Source: Hephaestia caeni (GTDB taxonomy: Bacteria > Pseudomonadota > Alphaproteobacteria > Sphingomonadales > Sphingomonadaceae). Taken from it: 64,000 bases of DNA. The stretch is taken from the NCBI RefSeq assembly GCF_003550065.1, contig NZ_QXDC01000002.1, positions 1,050,260 to 1,114,259 of the forward strand, given 5' to 3'. This document shows positions 55,394 to 64,000 of this stretch, in pieces (within the stretch, counting starts at the first letter, position 1; each line of letters opens with the position of its first letter). Both the position numbers and the translations under genes were made by a program. A model generated the notes under the pieces. The model made no database searches and was not told the origin of the DNA. It saw only the letters and a program-made list of their open reading frames with translations.

Positions 55394-57775
55394 TCAGCCC
55401 GATTGTCCCTCCGCCTCCGCGACGGCCTTGATCGTTCGCACGAAGCTGTCGGGATTGAGCGACATGGAATCGATACCCTCCGAAATCAGGAACGCCGCAA
55501 AGTCCGGATGGTTGCTCGGCCCCTGGCCGCATATGCCGATCTTGATGCCCGCCGCGTGCGCCTTGCGAATGGCTTCCGAGATCATGCGGGTGACGGCTTC
55601 GTCTCTTTCATCGAAGAGATTGGCCAGAATCCCGGAATCGCGGTCGACACCCAACACAAGCTGGGTGAGGTCGTTGGAGCCGATGGAAAATCCGTCGAAG
55701 CGCGTAGCGAACTGCTCGGCGAGAATGACGTTCGAGGGTATCTCGCACATCATGTAGATTTGCAGCCCATTCTCCCCGCGGCGCAAACCGTTCTCGGCCA
55801 TCGCTTCGAGCACGCGATCCGCCTCGGCCGGCGTGCGGCAGAAGGGGACCATGACGATGACGTTCGAGAAGCCCAGTTCCTCCCGGACCCGCTTGAGCGC
55901 GCGGCATTCGAGAGCGAAGCCTTCGCGATACCGTTCATCGTAATAGCGCGAGGCGCCGCGGAAGCCGAGCATCGGATTCTCCTCATCCGGCTCGAAGGCG
56001 TCGCCGCCCACAAGGTGCGCATATTCGTTCGTTTTGAAATCGCTCAGGCGCACGATGGCGGGGTGCGGGTAATAGGGACTTGCAAGCTTCGCGATGCCGC
56101 GCGCGAGGACATCGACAAAAAACTCCGATGGGTCGGAATACCCCTTGGTCAGATCGCGTATTTGCCGTTGAGCTTCAGCGCTCACGCGATCCGGGTGAAC
56201 CAGTGCCATCGGATGCACCTTGATATGCGCGTTGATGATGAACTCCATGCGCGCAAGGCCGACCCCTCGGGCAGGAAGCCGCCACCACTGGAATGCCGCC
56301 GCCGGGTTCGCGATATTGACCATGATGTCCGTCCGGGTGGCCGGCAGGGAGCCGATATCCACGTCCGTCACGGAAAAATCGAGTATGCTGGCGTAGATTG
56401 TTCCGACGTCACCGTCAGCGCAGCTGATCGTGATCTCGCTGTTCTCGGCAATGATCTCGGTCGCGTTTCCGGTGCCGACGATTGCGGGAACACCGAGTTC
56501 GCGGCTGACGATGGCAGCGTGGCTGGTGGTGCCGCCATGATTGGTCACGATCCCCGCCGCGCGTTTCATGACCGGAACCCAATCGGGGTCAGTCGTCTCA
56601 GTGATGAGAATAGACCCGTCCCGGAACTGGGCGATGTCGGCGGCGGTCCGGATGACACAAGCCTTGCCAGCAGCGATGGCTGTTCCCACCGCCGCGCCCG
56701 TCAATAGCGGGTCGCCTTTCTCCTTGAGGCGGTAATGCCGGAATGTCGAAGTGCTGGCCTGGGCCTGAACCGTTTCGGGACGCGCCTGGACGATGTAGAG
56801 TTCACCAGTCTCGCCGTCCTTCGCCCATTCCATGTCCATGGGACGCTGGTAATGGTCCTCGATTGCCACGGCCCACCGCGCGAGCTGGACGATATCGCTG
56901 TTATCGAGAACGAAGCTCTGACGCTCCTGCTCGGTTGTCTCGACGATCCTCGTACGGTGGCTTCCGCCTTCCCCATAGACCATGCGGAACGCCTTACCGC
57001 CCAACTCCTTGTCGATGATCGGTTCGGTCCCCGGCTGCGCGAGAAGCGGTTTGAATACGACATATCTGTCCGGGTTTACGCTCCCCTGGACGACGGTCTC
57101 GCCCAGCCCCCAGGCGGCGCTGATGACGATAGCATTTGGAAAGCCAGTTTCGGTATCGATCGAGAACATGACGCCCGATCCGCACAGGTCCGAGCGGACC
57201 ATCTGCTGAATGCCGATCGACAGCGCAACCTCGAGATGATCGAAGCCTTTCGCATCGCGGTAACTGATCGCGCGATCGGTGAACAGCGAGGCGAAGCATC
57301 GACGACAGGCCGCCAGAAGTGCGGCCCGGCCCCGGACATTGAGGAAGGTTTCCTGCTGGCCCGCGAAGCTCGCATCCGGCAGATCTTCGGCGGTCGCGCT
57401 GCTGCGCACGGCAACGGCGGGACGCTCTGTGCCGGTACGCCGGCCAAGTTCCGCATAAGCGGACACAATCTCCTCGGCGATATGGGAGGGCATTTCCGCT
57501 TCCAGAAACAGACTCCTTATAGCCTGCCCCGCTTCCTGAAGGGTGCATCCGCCGGAGTGGAAGGCGGAGAGATGTTCCGTAATGCGGGGTGCAAGCTCAT
57601 TGTCGTGAATGAACGCCCTGTAAGCGTCCGCAGTGGTGGCAAAGCCAGAGGGCACCTTCACGCCCTTCTGAGCGAGGGCCGCGGTCATCTCGCCTAAAGA
57701 CGCGTTCTTGCCGCCTACGGCCTGCACATCAGCGATACCGATGTCTTCGAACCACAAAATCATCGGCTTGGACAT
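55394..57775 (-). CDS. ppsA: Phosphoenolpyruvate synthase
   Basis: A 793-residue PpsA: ATP-grasp domain at the N-terminus (VGGKNASLGEM), phosphohistidine domain GGTTSHAAIVSRELGVPA, and PEP-binding barrel at the C-terminus (DLTQLVLGVDRDS). It makes PEP from pyruvate and ATP with release of AMP and phosphate. With pckA in the same window, the cell has two routes to PEP. GGAG precedes the ATG; a CTACGTAA motif is 100 bases upstream. Confidence 0.93.
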   Translation of the reverse strand: MSKPMILWFEDIGIADVQAVGGKNASLGEMTAALAQKGVKVPSGFATTADAYRAFIHDNELAPRITEHLSAFHSGGCTLQEAGQAIRSLFLEAEMPSHIAEEIVSAYAELGRRTGTERPAVAVRSSATAEDLPDASFAGQQETFLNVRGRAALLAACRRCFASLFTDRAISYRDAKGFDHLEVALSIGIQQMVRSDLCGSGVMFSIDTETGFPNAIVISAAWGLGETVVQGSVNPDRYVVFKPLLAQPGTEPIIDKELGGKAFRMVYGEGGSHRTRIVETTEQERQSFVLDNSDIVQLARWAVAIEDHYQRPMDMEWAKDGETGELYIVQARPETVQAQASTSTFRHYRLKEKGDPLLTGAAVGTAIAAGKACVIRTAADIAQFRDGSILITETTDPDWVPVMKRAAGIVTNHGGTTSHAAIVSRELGVPAIVGTGNATEIIAENSEITISCADGDVGTIYASILDFSVTDVDIGSLPATRTDIMVNIANPAAAFQWWRLPARGVGLARMEFIINAHIKVHPMALVHPDRVSAEAQRQIRDLTKGYSDPSEFFVDVLARGIAKLASPYYPHPAIVRLSDFKTNEYAHLVGGDAFEPDEENPMLGFRGASRYYDERYREGFALECRALKRVREELGFSNVIVMVPFCRTPAEADRVLEAMAENGLRRGENGLQIYMMCEIPSNVILAEQFATRFDGFSIGSNDLTQLVLGVDRDSGILANLFDERDEAVTRMISEAIRKAHAAGIKIGICGQGPSNHPDFAAFLISEGIDSMSLNPDSFVRTIKAVAEAEGQSG

Positions 57776-58340
57776 AGCTCATCTCCAGCTTGCGTAAGGT
57801 GCCAGAGGCCGCCTCAAGGTTTCACCCAGCCACCTCTTTTGTGGTCACCATCACCGCGCCGACTGGCAACGTCACTACGTAAGGCTCCTGAGTGTATCGA
57901 TGGACTTCGGCTCGATCATCAGATTGACCGGATCAGCTCCGGCCGGATGGCCCAAGATCGAGAGCAGGTTATGGGCAACACAAATGCATGATCGACGAAC
58001 TGCGGGCGCGGGCGTAATACTCACCCTATCGCGCCATTGCCTGCCTGTCGTCAGTTTCACCGATCAGCAGATCGCAGGCCGTCCACCAAGCCTGCCAAGC
58101 TGTGCAAGTCCGCCAGCCCCATCGAAGGAGTACACTGACGTAAGAGGACGGCGAACGACGCATCGCTGAATTGGGGCGGAAGCTGCAAAGCGCAGGTGGC
58201 CAGCGCACGATCTTAGGTACGATCCCAGTGTTCGCTGAAAAGGGATGACCTCGGAGGGCAGATGCAGCGAACGGGCTGCCTGCCCAGCCTTGGAGTCCAG
58301 CGTTGAAAGCTATTCAACCGCTTGTATTCATCGCCCAAAA
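57776..58340. other. Intergenic stretch at the edge of the stress island
   Basis: Apart from one CTACGTAA motif I see no gene. Short frames on both strands lack ribosome binding sites and family resemblance. It separates the stress island from the conjugation genes and could hold a junction, but no direct repeat or attachment site is visible. Confidence 0.4.
57875..57882 (-). promoter_or_regulatory. CTACGTAA motif (FixJ-box candidate), copy 3
   Basis: Same eight-mer, here preceded by A, 100 bases upstream of ppsA and read in the same direction as copies 1 and 2. Confidence 0.4.
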
Positions 58341-58898
58341 CTACCTCACCAGGTTCCCGCGGCTTGCCGCAAACACGTCCGGGCCAAACCGCCGACGCAT
58401 GTGGCTTGCGACCTTCTTCGCATAGGCGACCTGCCTCGCCTCGGTTGGGCTATGATAGACGCCAACCGCTTTCCAATAGTCTCCGGTCGCTTCCAGCCCG
58501 GACAGGAATATCCAGCGTGCCGCCTCGACATTAAAACAGGGATCGTAGCGCAGCCAATGACGGATCTGCTCCTGGGGTCGTTCGAGCAGTCGGGACATTT
58601 TCGGCACCCAGCTACTGTTGATCTGAAGCGGCCCGAGATCGTGGGTGCCGTTGGTATTCGCGATCTCCGCGCCCAGCCAGCCAGCCTCCTGTGTCCGCAA
58701 GCCCCAAAGCGTCTTTTCAAGCCAGGCACGCCCCCGCGCGGCGACGCGGATGCAACGGGCGATTTCGGCGACCTCACCAGGTGCAGCTTGCTTCGCCAGC
58801 ACAGGAGCCGGCGTCAGTATGACGGACAGGATCGCTATACTGGTGAGCGCCCTTCCCGCTACCGAGGCCTGGAAAATCATTGATCGACACGCCCTCAT
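58341..58898 (-). CDS. Lytic transglycosylase-like protein of the conjugation module
   Basis: A 185-residue protein with a signal sequence (cleavage near APVLA, residue 35) and an SLT-type domain: catalytic Glu in RTQEAGWLG and NGTHDLGPLQIN. Proteins of this VirB1/TrbN style open peptidoglycan for a secretion channel. ATG 58898 overlaps the stop of the endonuclease gene. Confidence 0.75.
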   Translation of the reverse strand: MRACRSMIFQASVAGRALTSIAILSVILTPAPVLAKQAAPGEVAEIARCIRVAARGRAWLEKTLWGLRTQEAGWLGAEIANTNGTHDLGPLQINSSWVPKMSRLLERPQEQIRHWLRYDPCFNVEAARWIFLSGLEATGDYWKAVGVYHSPTEARQVAYAKKVASHMRRRFGPDVFAASRGNLVR

Positions 58899-59488
58899 TG
58901 CACTATCCGATCACGAAAATCGGAGGGGCCACGTCGAAGAAGATCGCGAGACGGCAGACCATCCGGCTCGAACGGAGCGCCGGTCAGCAGCGCAAGCAAT
59001 CGCTGCCCGGAGACGATTTCGATGCCATCGGCGCTCGAACAGATCGTGCGGCTCATCCCGCCGGTGCGACCGGTGTGGATGAACATGCCGCGCCGCCGCC
59101 GCGCAGCGCAAAGCATGGCGAACTCACGCACATGTTCAGGCTTGATCGCATCGCGATACCGCTTCGCCTGGATCAGCCAGCGCCGGCCATCGATGATGAC
59201 CTCCCCGTCGACGCCGCCGTCCCCGGTATAGCGGCGATTACGGATGACGCGGTGCCCGCGCTGCTCGAAGGCTTCGAGCAGTAATTCCTCGAACGCCAGC
59301 GGATCCATCGCGCGCAGCCGGGCATAGTGCAAGACGGCGGGCTGATCGCGATCCGGTCCGCGCAGCTGCTCGCACATCGTTCGAGCCTGTCGGCGTCGCC
59401 AGCGATGACGGATCGGAACGCGATAATGGCGGTATAGCAGGGCAACGAGGGCGGCGCAGGCGATCGCCATCAGCAAAAGTTCCATCAT
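58895..59488 (-). CDS. Mrr-type restriction endonuclease domain protein
   Basis: A 197-residue protein with one N-terminal helix (LLLMAIACAALVALL) and an Mrr_cat nuclease fold: LRAMDPLAFEELLLEAFEQR, then GDGGVDGEVI and LIQAKRY (the D...QxK motif). The helix suggests membrane attachment. It lies between the relaxase and transglycosylase genes in one coupled set. TAGGAGAAG precedes the ATG. Confidence 0.8.
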   Translation of the reverse strand: MMELLLMAIACAALVALLYRHYRVPIRHRWRRRQARTMCEQLRGPDRDQPAVLHYARLRAMDPLAFEELLLEAFEQRGHRVIRNRRYTGDGGVDGEVIIDGRRWLIQAKRYRDAIKPEHVREFAMLCAARRRRGMFIHTGRTGGMSRTICSSADGIEIVSGQRLLALLTGAPFEPDGLPSRDLLRRGPSDFRDRIVQ

Positions 59489-59494
59489 CTTCTC

Positions 59495-62488
59495 CTATCG
59501 GTCATGCCCGCCGCCACGATCGCCATGATCGTGCTGCGGCTGAGGTTGGGATTGGGGTTCTGGTTGGTGGACAGGCTCGCGCGTACCCGCGCGATCGGGC
59601 TCCGCCGGCGCGTGCTGACGGTCCCGTTCGATCGTGCCGCGCAGGAAGCGGTCGACCAGCGAGGCAGCCTCCTGCGCGCGGCCGGCGAGGATCTCGGCAA
59701 GACTGTTCGGGCGGGGTTCGGAGCGGCCCTGCCGTTTCCGCTCGCGCTGCTCCCGCTCGGCATTACGGGCGGCGCGCTCGCGGGCATTCTCCTCGCGGGA
59801 GCGGTCGTGCCGGTCCTTGTGGCGAAGTCCCCGCATCTTGTGGCTGTCGGCCCTGATCCGGCCGAGCCCTTCGAGCGACGAGGTCTTCTCGCCCGATCGC
59901 GAGGCGAGCTTTTCCGCGAGACGTTGCTGGCTCTCGGTCCAGAGCTTCACGCCATAGGCGGCGCGAGTGATGGCGGTGTAATAGTTCTGACCGTTGACGA
60001 GGCCGGATTCCACAGGCGCCAGCGCATAGACGCGGTCATAGGTCTTGGACTGCGACGAATAGACGGTTTCCGAATACCCATGATCCCAGGTCCGGTGGAC
60101 CGAGAGATCGACCTGCTGGACGCGCTCGCCGCGGTCCCATCTGATCGTCGCGATATTGCCCTCGAGCGCCAGAACGGTGCCGCGTTCGGCATTCTTGACC
60201 TCGAGTTCCTTGTTGACCAGCCGCCACTGGATGCGGTCGCCCTGGGCAAGGTCGCGCTTCTCAGGCAGGAACACATTGACATGCGCCGCCTTGCCGAGGC
60301 CCGGACGCCATTCGATCTGGCGGCCATGCTCGTCGACCAGGCGCACGACCTGGCGGCCATGATTGTTCCGGCCGACCCCGACGACGCGATAGTCGGCGTC
60401 GCGTGCGATCCCCAGCCTGGGATTGTCGCGCGTGAACTTGAGCACCTGGCCCGCGCTGTAGAAGCGCGCCATCTGCTTTTCCTGGTCGGTCAGGCCGGAC
60501 GGGGTCAGCACTTCGAGCCGATGGTCTTCGGCCGCGACGGTGCCCTCGCGTTTCAGGACTTCGCGGATATGGCTGTTGACGATCAGACGGGTCGCGTTGT
60601 CGAGGACGAGGATATTGGTTTCGCCCCGTATCTCCGGTTTGAGCCGGGTCCAATCGGCGACCATCGCCTTGGCGAGGTTCTCCGCGGTGTCGCCGGTGGT
60701 CACGCGATCCAGCGCGGCGAGCGACGCGGCATAGTCGCCCTTGCGCGCCATGTCCGCGGCCTCCTGCGTCGCGTCGGTCAGGTGGCGCCGCGACTCCTTG
60801 AGCTGGCTAGTCGGCAGCCCGAGTTGCTGGAGCAGCCAATAGGCCTTGCCCTGCTCGATCGCGCCCGTCTGCTTATTGTCGCCGAGGAATATGAGACGCG
60901 CGCCGGTCGCGCGGCTGATCTCCAGCACGCGCAGCGCCTGGCGGTTGCCGAGCTGGCCCGCCTCGTCGAGCGCGAGAATATGCCTGTCGGTAATGCCATA
61001 ACCGCCGCTCGCGAGCAGCGAGGCGAGCGTGCGGGATTCGATGCCCGCCTTGTGCCCGAGTTCCGCCGCCGCCGAAGAGGTCGGTGCGAGCGCCACGGTG
61101 GTATAGTCGTCGCGGGTCGCATCGACCAACGCGGCGACCAGGGTGGATTTGCCTGCGCCGCCGACACCATGCACGCCGACCGCCCGGTTTGTGCCGCTGC
61201 CGATGGCGATCAGCGCCGCGGTCTGTTCGGGCTTCAGCCTGGCGGCCGTCGCAGCCTCTTCCAGCCGTTCACGGGTGGCAACCGGCTTCGCATCGCCCAT
61301 GGCCAGCGACAGATGCTCGGACAGGGCGAGTTCGAGTTTGGCGGTCCGGCGCGATGTCCGGCCGCGCGGAAGCGGCTGGTCGCCGGTCTGGCGCACCGTG
61401 ACCAGCAGCTTGCCCTTGTTCTCCTGCGCATCGTAGAGCGGCCGCACGTCGCCCAGGCGGACCTCACCGACATGCGATGCGAGCGCGGTGCGATAGAGAC
61501 GGCCTATATTGTTGACCGCCTCGCGCGTTTCATTCTGGCGGATGCCGAACAGAGCGGCGCGGCGGGCAACGCGCGGATCGGTCTCGATGGTTCGTTCACC
61601 CCGCTCCTGCGCCGCGGCCTGGAGCCTGTCGAGATCTTCACGATAGGGTTCAGCACGCACGCGCCATTGCTCGCGCAGGTCATCGAGGCCGATCGTCTCC
61701 TTGGCCTTTCGGGTCGCGAAGAAGGAGATCCGGCGCTGGGCCTGTCCCTCAAGCCCGTGCTCCGCGGCATGCTCGTTGATCTGCTCGGCGCGCTGCGAAT
61801 AGTCACGGATAAGCTGGCCGGGCATGCCTTCGACCTCGAACAGCCCCTTACGCGGATCGAACACGATCTCATGCCCCAGCGCGCGCACGTCGCGGGCAAT
61901 CTCGTTGCGATAGATCTGACCCATGACGAGCTGCTCGGCATACATCGAGCGCGTCTCGAGACTCGACATGCGGTCGCCATTGAGATGGTTGGTCATGTTG
62001 AGAATGACGACATGGGTATGGAGCTGCGGGTCGTGCTCGCGGCTGGCATATTCGGTGAAACGCGCGAACAGCAGCCGGCCCGTCGTCTCGTGGACGATCT
62101 CGCCGTCCACCCGGCGGCGCAGCTCGGCATGTTCCTCGGCATAGGCAAGCGCAACCCCGACCGCCCGCTCGTGCGCGGCAAGGATGCGCTCGTCGCCCGT
62201 GACCAGCGCCAGGATCGAGATCGACTTGGGCGCGCTGATCGTGAAATCCCAGCCGGGATGATGCTGGATGCCTTCCTTGCGCCGGCGACCGAGCTGCTGG
62301 TCGCCGACCTTGCCGGCGAGCAGTTCCTCGAACTGCTTGGGGTCGACAGGCCCGGACAGGCCGAGGCTGGCGGCGAGCTTGCCGCCCCATTCGGAGGGTT
62401 CGTTGCCGCCCTTGGTATAATAGTCGCCGATTGTATAGTAGCGGCCGATATTGGCGGGTGTCCCCTTGAGGCGGCGAGGATGGATCAT
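59495..62488 (-). CDS. MobF-family conjugative relaxase/helicase (TraA/TrwC-like)
   Basis: A 997-residue protein. Relaxase part in about 1-300 with N-terminal tyrosines (GRYYTIGDYYTKGG) and the metal-binding DPQLHTHVVILN; helicase from about 430 with GVGGAGKST and ALDEAGQLG. It nicks at oriT and unwinds the transferred strand. The C-terminus is rich in charged residues. ATG overlaps the TraD stop. Confidence 0.9.
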   Translation of the reverse strand: MIHPRRLKGTPANIGRYYTIGDYYTKGGNEPSEWGGKLAASLGLSGPVDPKQFEELLAGKVGDQQLGRRRKEGIQHHPGWDFTISAPKSISILALVTGDERILAAHERAVGVALAYAEEHAELRRRVDGEIVHETTGRLLFARFTEYASREHDPQLHTHVVILNMTNHLNGDRMSSLETRSMYAEQLVMGQIYRNEIARDVRALGHEIVFDPRKGLFEVEGMPGQLIRDYSQRAEQINEHAAEHGLEGQAQRRISFFATRKAKETIGLDDLREQWRVRAEPYREDLDRLQAAAQERGERTIETDPRVARRAALFGIRQNETREAVNNIGRLYRTALASHVGEVRLGDVRPLYDAQENKGKLLVTVRQTGDQPLPRGRTSRRTAKLELALSEHLSLAMGDAKPVATRERLEEAATAARLKPEQTAALIAIGSGTNRAVGVHGVGGAGKSTLVAALVDATRDDYTTVALAPTSSAAAELGHKAGIESRTLASLLASGGYGITDRHILALDEAGQLGNRQALRVLEISRATGARLIFLGDNKQTGAIEQGKAYWLLQQLGLPTSQLKESRRHLTDATQEAADMARKGDYAASLAALDRVTTGDTAENLAKAMVADWTRLKPEIRGETNILVLDNATRLIVNSHIREVLKREGTVAAEDHRLEVLTPSGLTDQEKQMARFYSAGQVLKFTRDNPRLGIARDADYRVVGVGRNNHGRQVVRLVDEHGRQIEWRPGLGKAAHVNVFLPEKRDLAQGDRIQWRLVNKELEVKNAERGTVLALEGNIATIRWDRGERVQQVDLSVHRTWDHGYSETVYSSQSKTYDRVYALAPVESGLVNGQNYYTAITRAAYGVKLWTESQQRLAEKLASRSGEKTSSLEGLGRIRADSHKMRGLRHKDRHDRSREENARERAARNAEREQRERKRQGRSEPRPNSLAEILAGRAQEAASLVDRFLRGTIERDRQHAPAEPDRAGTREPVHQPEPQSQPQPQHDHGDRGGGHDR

Positions 62489-64000
62489 GCCGGCTTCGCC
62501 TTCTCACGCGGGCCTTCGGAACGGCCATGGCTGTCGAGCCGCACACGGATCGTGCCGCGCGTCGCCCCCAACAAGGGGATGGGGGTGGCAACCCTGTTCT
62601 CCTCGTCGGGATGATCGTCGATCGGCGCTCCCTCGTCCGTCATGCCGGAATCGCTGTGGTCGGTGGGTCCGAACACCTCATCCTGCGGCACGGCGTCCTG
62701 GGGATCCGGCAGGCTGGGCGGCTCCTGGGTCGGCTCCCGCGCCGGCGGGGGATTGGCCTCGCCGGTAAAAAGATCGCCTTGCCCCGTTCCGGGAGACGGC
62801 GGCGTGTCCGGATGTCCCGGACCCTGCCCTCGCCTCGCGGCCTCCTCCCGCGCCTGGCGCGCGCGGCGCTCTGCCCACGCCTGGGAGATGATGGCCTTGC
62901 CGAGCGGCAGCCTTTTGGGGGGCTCGGTGCGTTCAACGAACGCGGCCGCGATCGAAGGCAGCGGATTGAAGCGATCGGTGAAACGGACGACGGGGAGATT
63001 GCGCCCGAAACGGAGGAAACCCGAAAGGTTCGGCAGATGGGTGACCTCGGTGTCCAGAACCAGCGGGCGGGTCACCTGCATGCGACTGAGGTTCACCCCG
63101 TCGCGCATGTCATTGACGCCGTAGCTCATCCCCTCGTTGGCTTCGACCTGCTCGACCCGGCCAAGGTTTTTGGAGATAAGTTCCGAGGTGTCGCTATCGT
63201 TCGCCCGGAGCGCGACCCAGGTCGAGCAGTAGCCGGTGATGGCCGCCGCATCCTCCTTGCCGTAGGTCGCGGTCAGCTGGGGATAGGACTGGAACCCCAA
63301 TATGCCGCAGCCGCCATATTTGCGCGCACGGGCGAGGAAGTCGGATAGGCTGGGGAGCTTCTGGAGCGTCGGCAATTCGTCAATGACGCAATAGAGCCGC
63401 CGGTCGCGGTCGGGCGTGAGGCTCATGATCGCGCTGATCGCGATGTCGAGCCAGACCGTGATCAGGGGGCGCAGCGAAGGAAGCTGGTCGGCCTTGACGG
63501 TGACGAACAGCCAGCTGTCGTCCTTCTCGTCCTCGACCCAACGCCGGATCGAGAAGCCGTCCTCGGTATCGTCGAGATAGGCGAAGCTGCGCATGACCGA
63601 GGCAAGCTCGGCCTGGACGCCGGCCGAGGTGCGCTCTCCCTCGGCGGAGATGAAAGCGGCGGCATCGGTGCCCTTCACATAGGCGGCAAGATCGGCGAGC
63701 GGGGAACGCAGCACCCGATCAAGCAGGACCGAGATGAGCGTGTGCTTCTGCCGCGCGAGCTTGCGCAGGACGGCGACCAGCGTGCCGCGCGCGGCCTTGC
63801 TCCAGAACGGATCGCCATGTTTGTCGGGGATCGTAGATTCCGCGATCTGGTCGTAATGATACTCCCGCGGAACATCGACCCAGGGACTCCAGATGTCGGT
63901 GCGCTTGTCGAGCGGGTTGAGCAGGATGTCCCTGCCGGGGCGATAGAATTTCTCAACGAAGCTCCCGGCCGTGTCATAGACGATCGCCCGCTTACCCTGC
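62485..64000 (-). CDS. TraD/TrwB-type coupling protein (partial; 5' end outside the window)
   Basis: The frame is open to the right edge: the last 505 residues are in the window, and sequence before 63714 continues (GKRAIVYDTAGSFVEKFY). Walker B-like CVIDELPTL, and RPLVLDTEVTHLPNL are visible; the C-terminus is proline-rich. Coupling proteins move the relaxosome to the type IV channel using ATP. Its Walker A should lie just outside. Confidence 0.88.
   Translation of the reverse strand, partial: QGKRAIVYDTAGSFVEKFYRPGRDILLNPLDKRTDIWSPWVDVPREYHYDQIAESTIPDKHGDPFWSKAARGTLVAVLRKLARQKHTLISVLLDRVLRSPLADLAAYVKGTDAAAFISAEGERTSAGVQAELASVMRSFAYLDDTEDGFSIRRWVEDEKDDSWLFVTVKADQLPSLRPLITVWLDIAISAIMSLTPDRDRRLYCVIDELPTLQKLPSLSDFLARARKYGGCGILGFQSYPQLTATYGKEDAAAITGYCSTWVALRANDSDTSELISKNLGRVEQVEANEGMSYGVNDMRDGVNLSRMQVTRPLVLDTEVTHLPNLSGFLRFGRNLPVVRFTDRFNPLPSIAAAFVERTEPPKRLPLGKAIISQAWAERRARQAREEAARRGQGPGHPDTPPSPGTGQGDLFTGEANPPPAREPTQEPPSLPDPQDAVPQDEVFGPTDHSDSGMTDEGAPIDDHPDEENRVATPIPLLGATRGTIRVRLDSHGRSEGPREKAKPA

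Noticed and set aside
57875..58060. Minus-strand frame that might be a transposase remnant
   Set aside because: No DDE-type or other transposase motif and no terminal repeats.
59504..62614. Plus-strand open frame of over 1000 codons opposite the relaxase gene
   Set aside because: Typical antisense shadow in GC-rich DNA; low-complexity Arg/Ala/Gly-rich product, while the minus strand has clear MobF motifs.

Overview
The window is GC-rich, densely coded DNA of alphaproteobacterial type. Protein content and style (CydDC/CydAB with CydX, FixLJ, Cgs-like giant protein, EcfG-type promoter, MobF/TraD conjugation genes) fit a member of the Sphingomonadales, but no rRNA, tRNA or other taxonomic marker is present. 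A conjugation module at the right edge and the end of an IS21-like element at the left edge suggest an accessory replicon or integrative element, not core chromosome.

Layout. 1-523: end of an IS21-like element that has truncated an MgtC/SapB-type membrane protein gene. 686-7646: divergent cydDC and cydAB-cydX plus a membrane-anchored thioredoxin, i.e. a complete cytochrome bd oxidase with its assembly exporter. 7669-8650: Dps and a ferritin-like protein. 8753-12570: zapE with a coupled small ORF, a DUF983 protein, and pckA with an odd 5' end. 12606-17550: XRE regulator and SulP transporter, thiolase, DUF1275 protein, PhnA-like protein and a b561-type cytochrome. 17647-26473: two divergent operons combining an ArsR/BigR-like repressor, a tripartite RND efflux system, rhodanese, sulfide:quinone oxidoreductase, a DUF2892 protein and an AhpD-like protein.

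26598-57775: a stress island of about 31 kb, nearly all on the minus strand. It holds a FixL-type heme-PAS kinase and FixJ regulator, a receiver-only protein, truncated hemoglobin, two zinc alcohol dehydrogenases, four universal stress proteins, an AMP/thymidine phosphorylase with PRPP synthase, a P2-type cation ATPase, a Ca2+/cation antiporter, PfkB, Hsp20, a phosphotransferase/P-loop kinase fusion, a DksA-type protein, a 2803-residue cyclic beta-glucan synthase-like protein and phosphoenolpyruvate synthase. The gene set closely parallels the mycobacterial DosR dormancy regulon (heme sensor kinase, LuxR-type regulator, USPs, PfkB, acr-type Hsp20, CtpF-type ATPase, Rv2004c-type fusion), here gathered in one block.

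58341-64000: lytic transglycosylase, Mrr-type endonuclease, MobF relaxase/helicase and the start-less part of a TraD-type coupling protein, coupled by overlapping start/stop codons.

Taken together, the cargo would help a cell survive oxygen limitation, sulfide and starvation: high-affinity respiration, heme-based O2 sensing, iron storage, sulfide oxidation, gluconeogenic switch enzymes (PckA, PpsA) and protein protection. Functions are inferred from sequence only.
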